From contig JAFDDH010000019.1 of the NCBI GenBank assembly GCA_019310975.1, positions 1-33,935 of the forward strand: a DNA stretch of 33,935 bases, written 5' to 3'. Each line of letters begins with the position of its first letter. Position 1 is the stretch's first letter. The stretch comes from Deltaproteobacteria bacterium (GTDB lineage: Bacteria > Myxococcota_A > UBA9160 > UBA4427). The position numbers were made by a program, and so were the translations under genes. Below, piece by piece: positions 32,449 to 33,935 of this stretch. The notes under the pieces were generated by a model. The model made no database searches. It was given only the letters and a program-made list of their open reading frames with translations, and had not been told where the DNA came from.

Positions 32449-33167
32449 GCGCAGCCTCGCGCATCACGACGTGTGTACGTCTCAACCTGCGGGTTCAGCA
32501 GCGTTCCGGTTTCATCCAGATCCTCCTCGGTCTGGCCCTCGTGTTGGTGGTCGTCGTGCGACTCGGTCTACCCGAGACGCTCTGGCCGCTCCTCGTACCG
32601 ACGATGCTCTTGGTCGAGTACGGGGCCGTCGGCTTGACGCTGGTCGCGGCGATGCAGTATCTGGAGAGCAACGAGAAGAGCGCCGCAGCCCTGGCCGTGT
32701 CACCGCTCGAGAGCACCGAGCACGTCGCGGCGATGCTGCTCGCGCCGGCGCTCGTCGGCACCGTCGCCGGCCTGGGTATCCAGGCCGGGCTCATCGGTCT
32801 CGACGCCCGCGTGCTGCTCCTACTGCCGCCGCTCCTTGTGACCTGCGTACTGGCCGGGGCCGCCGGCCTATGGGTGGCTTGTTACTACCGCGAATTCACG
32901 CGCTTCATCCTCGGCGTGATCCCGATCGTGGCGCTGATCCAGCTGCCGCTGCTGAGTCTCTACGGATTGACGCCGCGCTTTACCTGGCTGTGGCACCCCG
33001 CGGATGCGGCGCTCTACTCATTCACCAACCTGACGGAGGCCTCTCCCTCGCTCCTGGCCTGGGCGGGCTATCTTGCCTTGCTGGTGGGATTCTGCACGCT
33101 GGGGTTCAGGCAAGTGCACCGCGTGTACTGCGAGCGCATTCTTCAGCGGTTGGGGGAGTCGACATGA
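32445..33167 (+). CDS. ABC-2-type exporter permease, subunit 1
   Basis: This 240-residue inner-membrane protein has about six hydrophobic helices, with an N-terminal RLNLRVQQRSGFIQILLG typical of ABC-2 permeases (amphipathic interface helix, then helix 1). A conserved-looking ESNEKSAAALAVSPL loop lies between helices 2 and 3, where related exporters have E-[KR]-x-x-x-x-x-L-x-x-x-P. It resembles the membrane subunits of fluoroquinolone-type exporters. The ATG overlaps the ATPase stop (ATGA) and its own stop overlaps the second permease start, so the three form a coupled operon. Confidence 0.87.
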   Translation: MSAASRITTCVRLNLRVQQRSGFIQILLGLALVLVVVVRLGLPETLWPLLVPTMLLVEYGAVGLTLVAAMQYLESNEKSAAALAVSPLESTEHVAAMLLAPALVGTVAGLGIQAGLIGLDARVLLLLPPLLVTCVLAGAAGLWVACYYREFTRFILGVIPIVALIQLPLLSLYGLTPRFTWLWHPADAALYSFTNLTEASPSLLAWAGYLALLVGFCTLGFRQVHRVYCERILQRLGEST

Positions 33168-33802
33168 GCCAGCTCGCCGTTCTCGTTCAGAAAGATGCGC
33201 GGGTCATTTATCGAGATCGCTTCCTGCTCCTCATGTGCCTCTACGCGTTCTTGCTCGCTCTTCTCATGCGCAATATTCTGCCCATGATTCCAGTGGATCA
33301 TCTGAGCTTCTACTGCGCGCCACTCGTGATCTCCTTCGCGCCCATGCTGCTCGGATCGGTGCTTGGATTCGCTTTGATCGAAGAACGCGAGCAGGGCACA
33401 TGGCTCCTGCTGCGCGTGCTGCCCCTGCCTCCGGCGATGCTATTCGGCTACGTCGCGGCGAGCGCGTGGCTCACCTCCGGGCTGACCGCTGCCGCTGCGG
33501 CGGCACTCTATGGCCTTCCCGTTGCGAAGCCCGGGGTGTTCCTGCTGATGCTGCTGGCCACCTGCCTCACCGCGCCGATCACCATGCTCAGCCTCGGTGC
33601 GCTGGCCAGCAACAAGGTCGAGGGCCTCGTGGTCGCAAAGACGATCAACGTGATGGCGATGGCTCCGATCCTGATCTTCACCGTTCCGGTCGCCTGGCAT
33701 CCGCTGGTCTGGTGGAGCCCCTTCTACTGGATCTACCTGGGGCTGCTCGACGCGTACGCGACCAATCCCGCTTGGCTCGGGCTCTATCGGCGTCGGGCCT
33801 GA
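33164..33802 (+). CDS. ABC-2-type exporter permease, subunit 2
   Basis: This 212-residue inner-membrane protein has about six helices. It begins LAVLVQKDARVIYRDRFLLLM, an amphipathic entry helix typical of ABC-2 permeases, and carries the loop EEREQGTWLLLRVLPLPP, the counterpart of the E-R-E-x-G-T/T-x-x-x-L-x-x-x-P coupling motif. Its ATG lies in the 4-bp overlap with the first permease and has GGGGGAG upstream. The C-terminus stops just after a cytoplasmic-looking LYRRRA and may lack nothing. It should form a heterodimer with subunit 1. Confidence 0.87.
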   Translation: MSQLAVLVQKDARVIYRDRFLLLMCLYAFLLALLMRNILPMIPVDHLSFYCAPLVISFAPMLLGSVLGFALIEEREQGTWLLLRVLPLPPAMLFGYVAASAWLTSGLTAAAAAALYGLPVAKPGVFLLMLLATCLTAPITMLSLGALASNKVEGLVVAKTINVMAMAPILIFTVPVAWHPLVWWSPFYWIYLGLLDAYATNPAWLGLYRRRA

Positions 33803-33805
33803 TCT

Positions 33806-33935
33806 ATGGCGGAGACCGAGATCGTGCAGGCGTCGGACGTGGGCTGGCTCGAATCGCTCGAGTCCCGTCCGCGCGGCTTTCTCGGATTGGGCCTCGCCCT
33901 CGCAGCGCTGCTCATCACGGGGATGCTTCTTTGGT
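33806..33935 (+). CDS. Start of a membrane protein gene (cut by window end)
   Basis: An ATG 3 bp after the permease stop opens a frame of 43 codons that runs off the window. It has a polar N-terminus (ETEIVQASDVGWLESLESRP) and a likely transmembrane helix (FLGLGLALAALLITGMLL). Spacing suggests it belongs to the exporter operon. The family cannot be told from this piece. Confidence 0.5.
   Translation, partial: MAETEIVQASDVGWLESLESRPRGFLGLGLALAALLITGMLLW

Noticed and set aside
1..33935. CRISPR arrays, tRNA or rRNA genes, insertion sequences or prophage
   Set aside because: No regularly spaced repeats, clover-leaf sequences, transposase or phage genes were seen in reading both strands.
1..33935. 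PEP-CTERM substrates for the exosortase among the predicted proteins
   Set aside because: No C-terminus has a PEP-like motif followed by a helix and Arg cluster; the GldG-like C-terminal helix plus arginines is typical of that family.

Overview
The window is dense, GC-rich Gram-negative DNA, with most third codon positions G or C by eye. It combines lipobox lipoproteins, GreB, a TlpA/CcdA thiol pathway, an exosortase, a fused Gld-type ABC system, a deazaflavin (F420)-type reductase and steroid-like redox enzymes. That mix suggests an uncultured delta-type proteobacterium (Myxococcota or Desulfobacterota/Binatota-like). This placement is an inference from gene content; no rRNA or other phylogenetic marker is present. 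Nearly all genes are chromosomal housekeeping or accessory genes. I see no tRNA, rRNA, CRISPR array, phage or intact insertion sequence. Layout: (1) 1-2085: a structured, repeat-like element abuts the end of a tlpA/ccdA pair, followed by a small exported protein and a nested-hairpin terminator. (2) 2191-4564: dtd and dcd (minus) diverge from a glycerophosphodiesterase and a small methyltransferase (plus). (3) 4577-9348: queG overlaps an exosortase gene, then come DUF502 and CvpA membrane proteins, greB and a small membrane protein. (4) 9504-16862, all plus: a Ser/Thr kinase fused to a cyclic-nucleotide-binding-like domain, an SDR, a POT peptide transporter, a TMTC-like membrane TPR protein, an AcoX-type NAD-kinase-fold protein, and a mini-protein resembling the C-terminus of lipase chaperones. 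(5) 16890-18882, minus: two coupled helical-protein genes of unknown role, the second with an apparent frameshift. (6) 19259-22959: a sirtuin converges on an HsdA-like SDR that lies downstream of a flavin/Fe-S ene-reductase; this pair may reduce steroid-like or alicyclic rings. (7) 23163-27987: a Gld-type ABC module made of an ATPase, a single-chain GldF+GldG fusion and a DUF4340 protein. (8) 27984-31566: a VOC protein, an orphan HisD-type dehydrogenase, a lipoprotein, a 19-codon ORF, an F420-type reductase, and a previously hidden, internally deleted relic of a Baeyer-Villiger-type monooxygenase. (9) 31591 to the end: an ABC exporter (ATPase plus two permeases) and the start of another membrane protein. 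Many same-strand neighbours overlap by 4 bp, which points to translational coupling: ccdA/tlpA, exosortase/queG, the helical pair, the Gld module and the terminal ABC exporter. No single system stands out as clearly new. The observations I would follow first are the monooxygenase relic, the repeat element at the left edge, the kinase-cNMP fusion, the AcoX plus mini-chaperone pair, and the frameshifted helical-protein pair.
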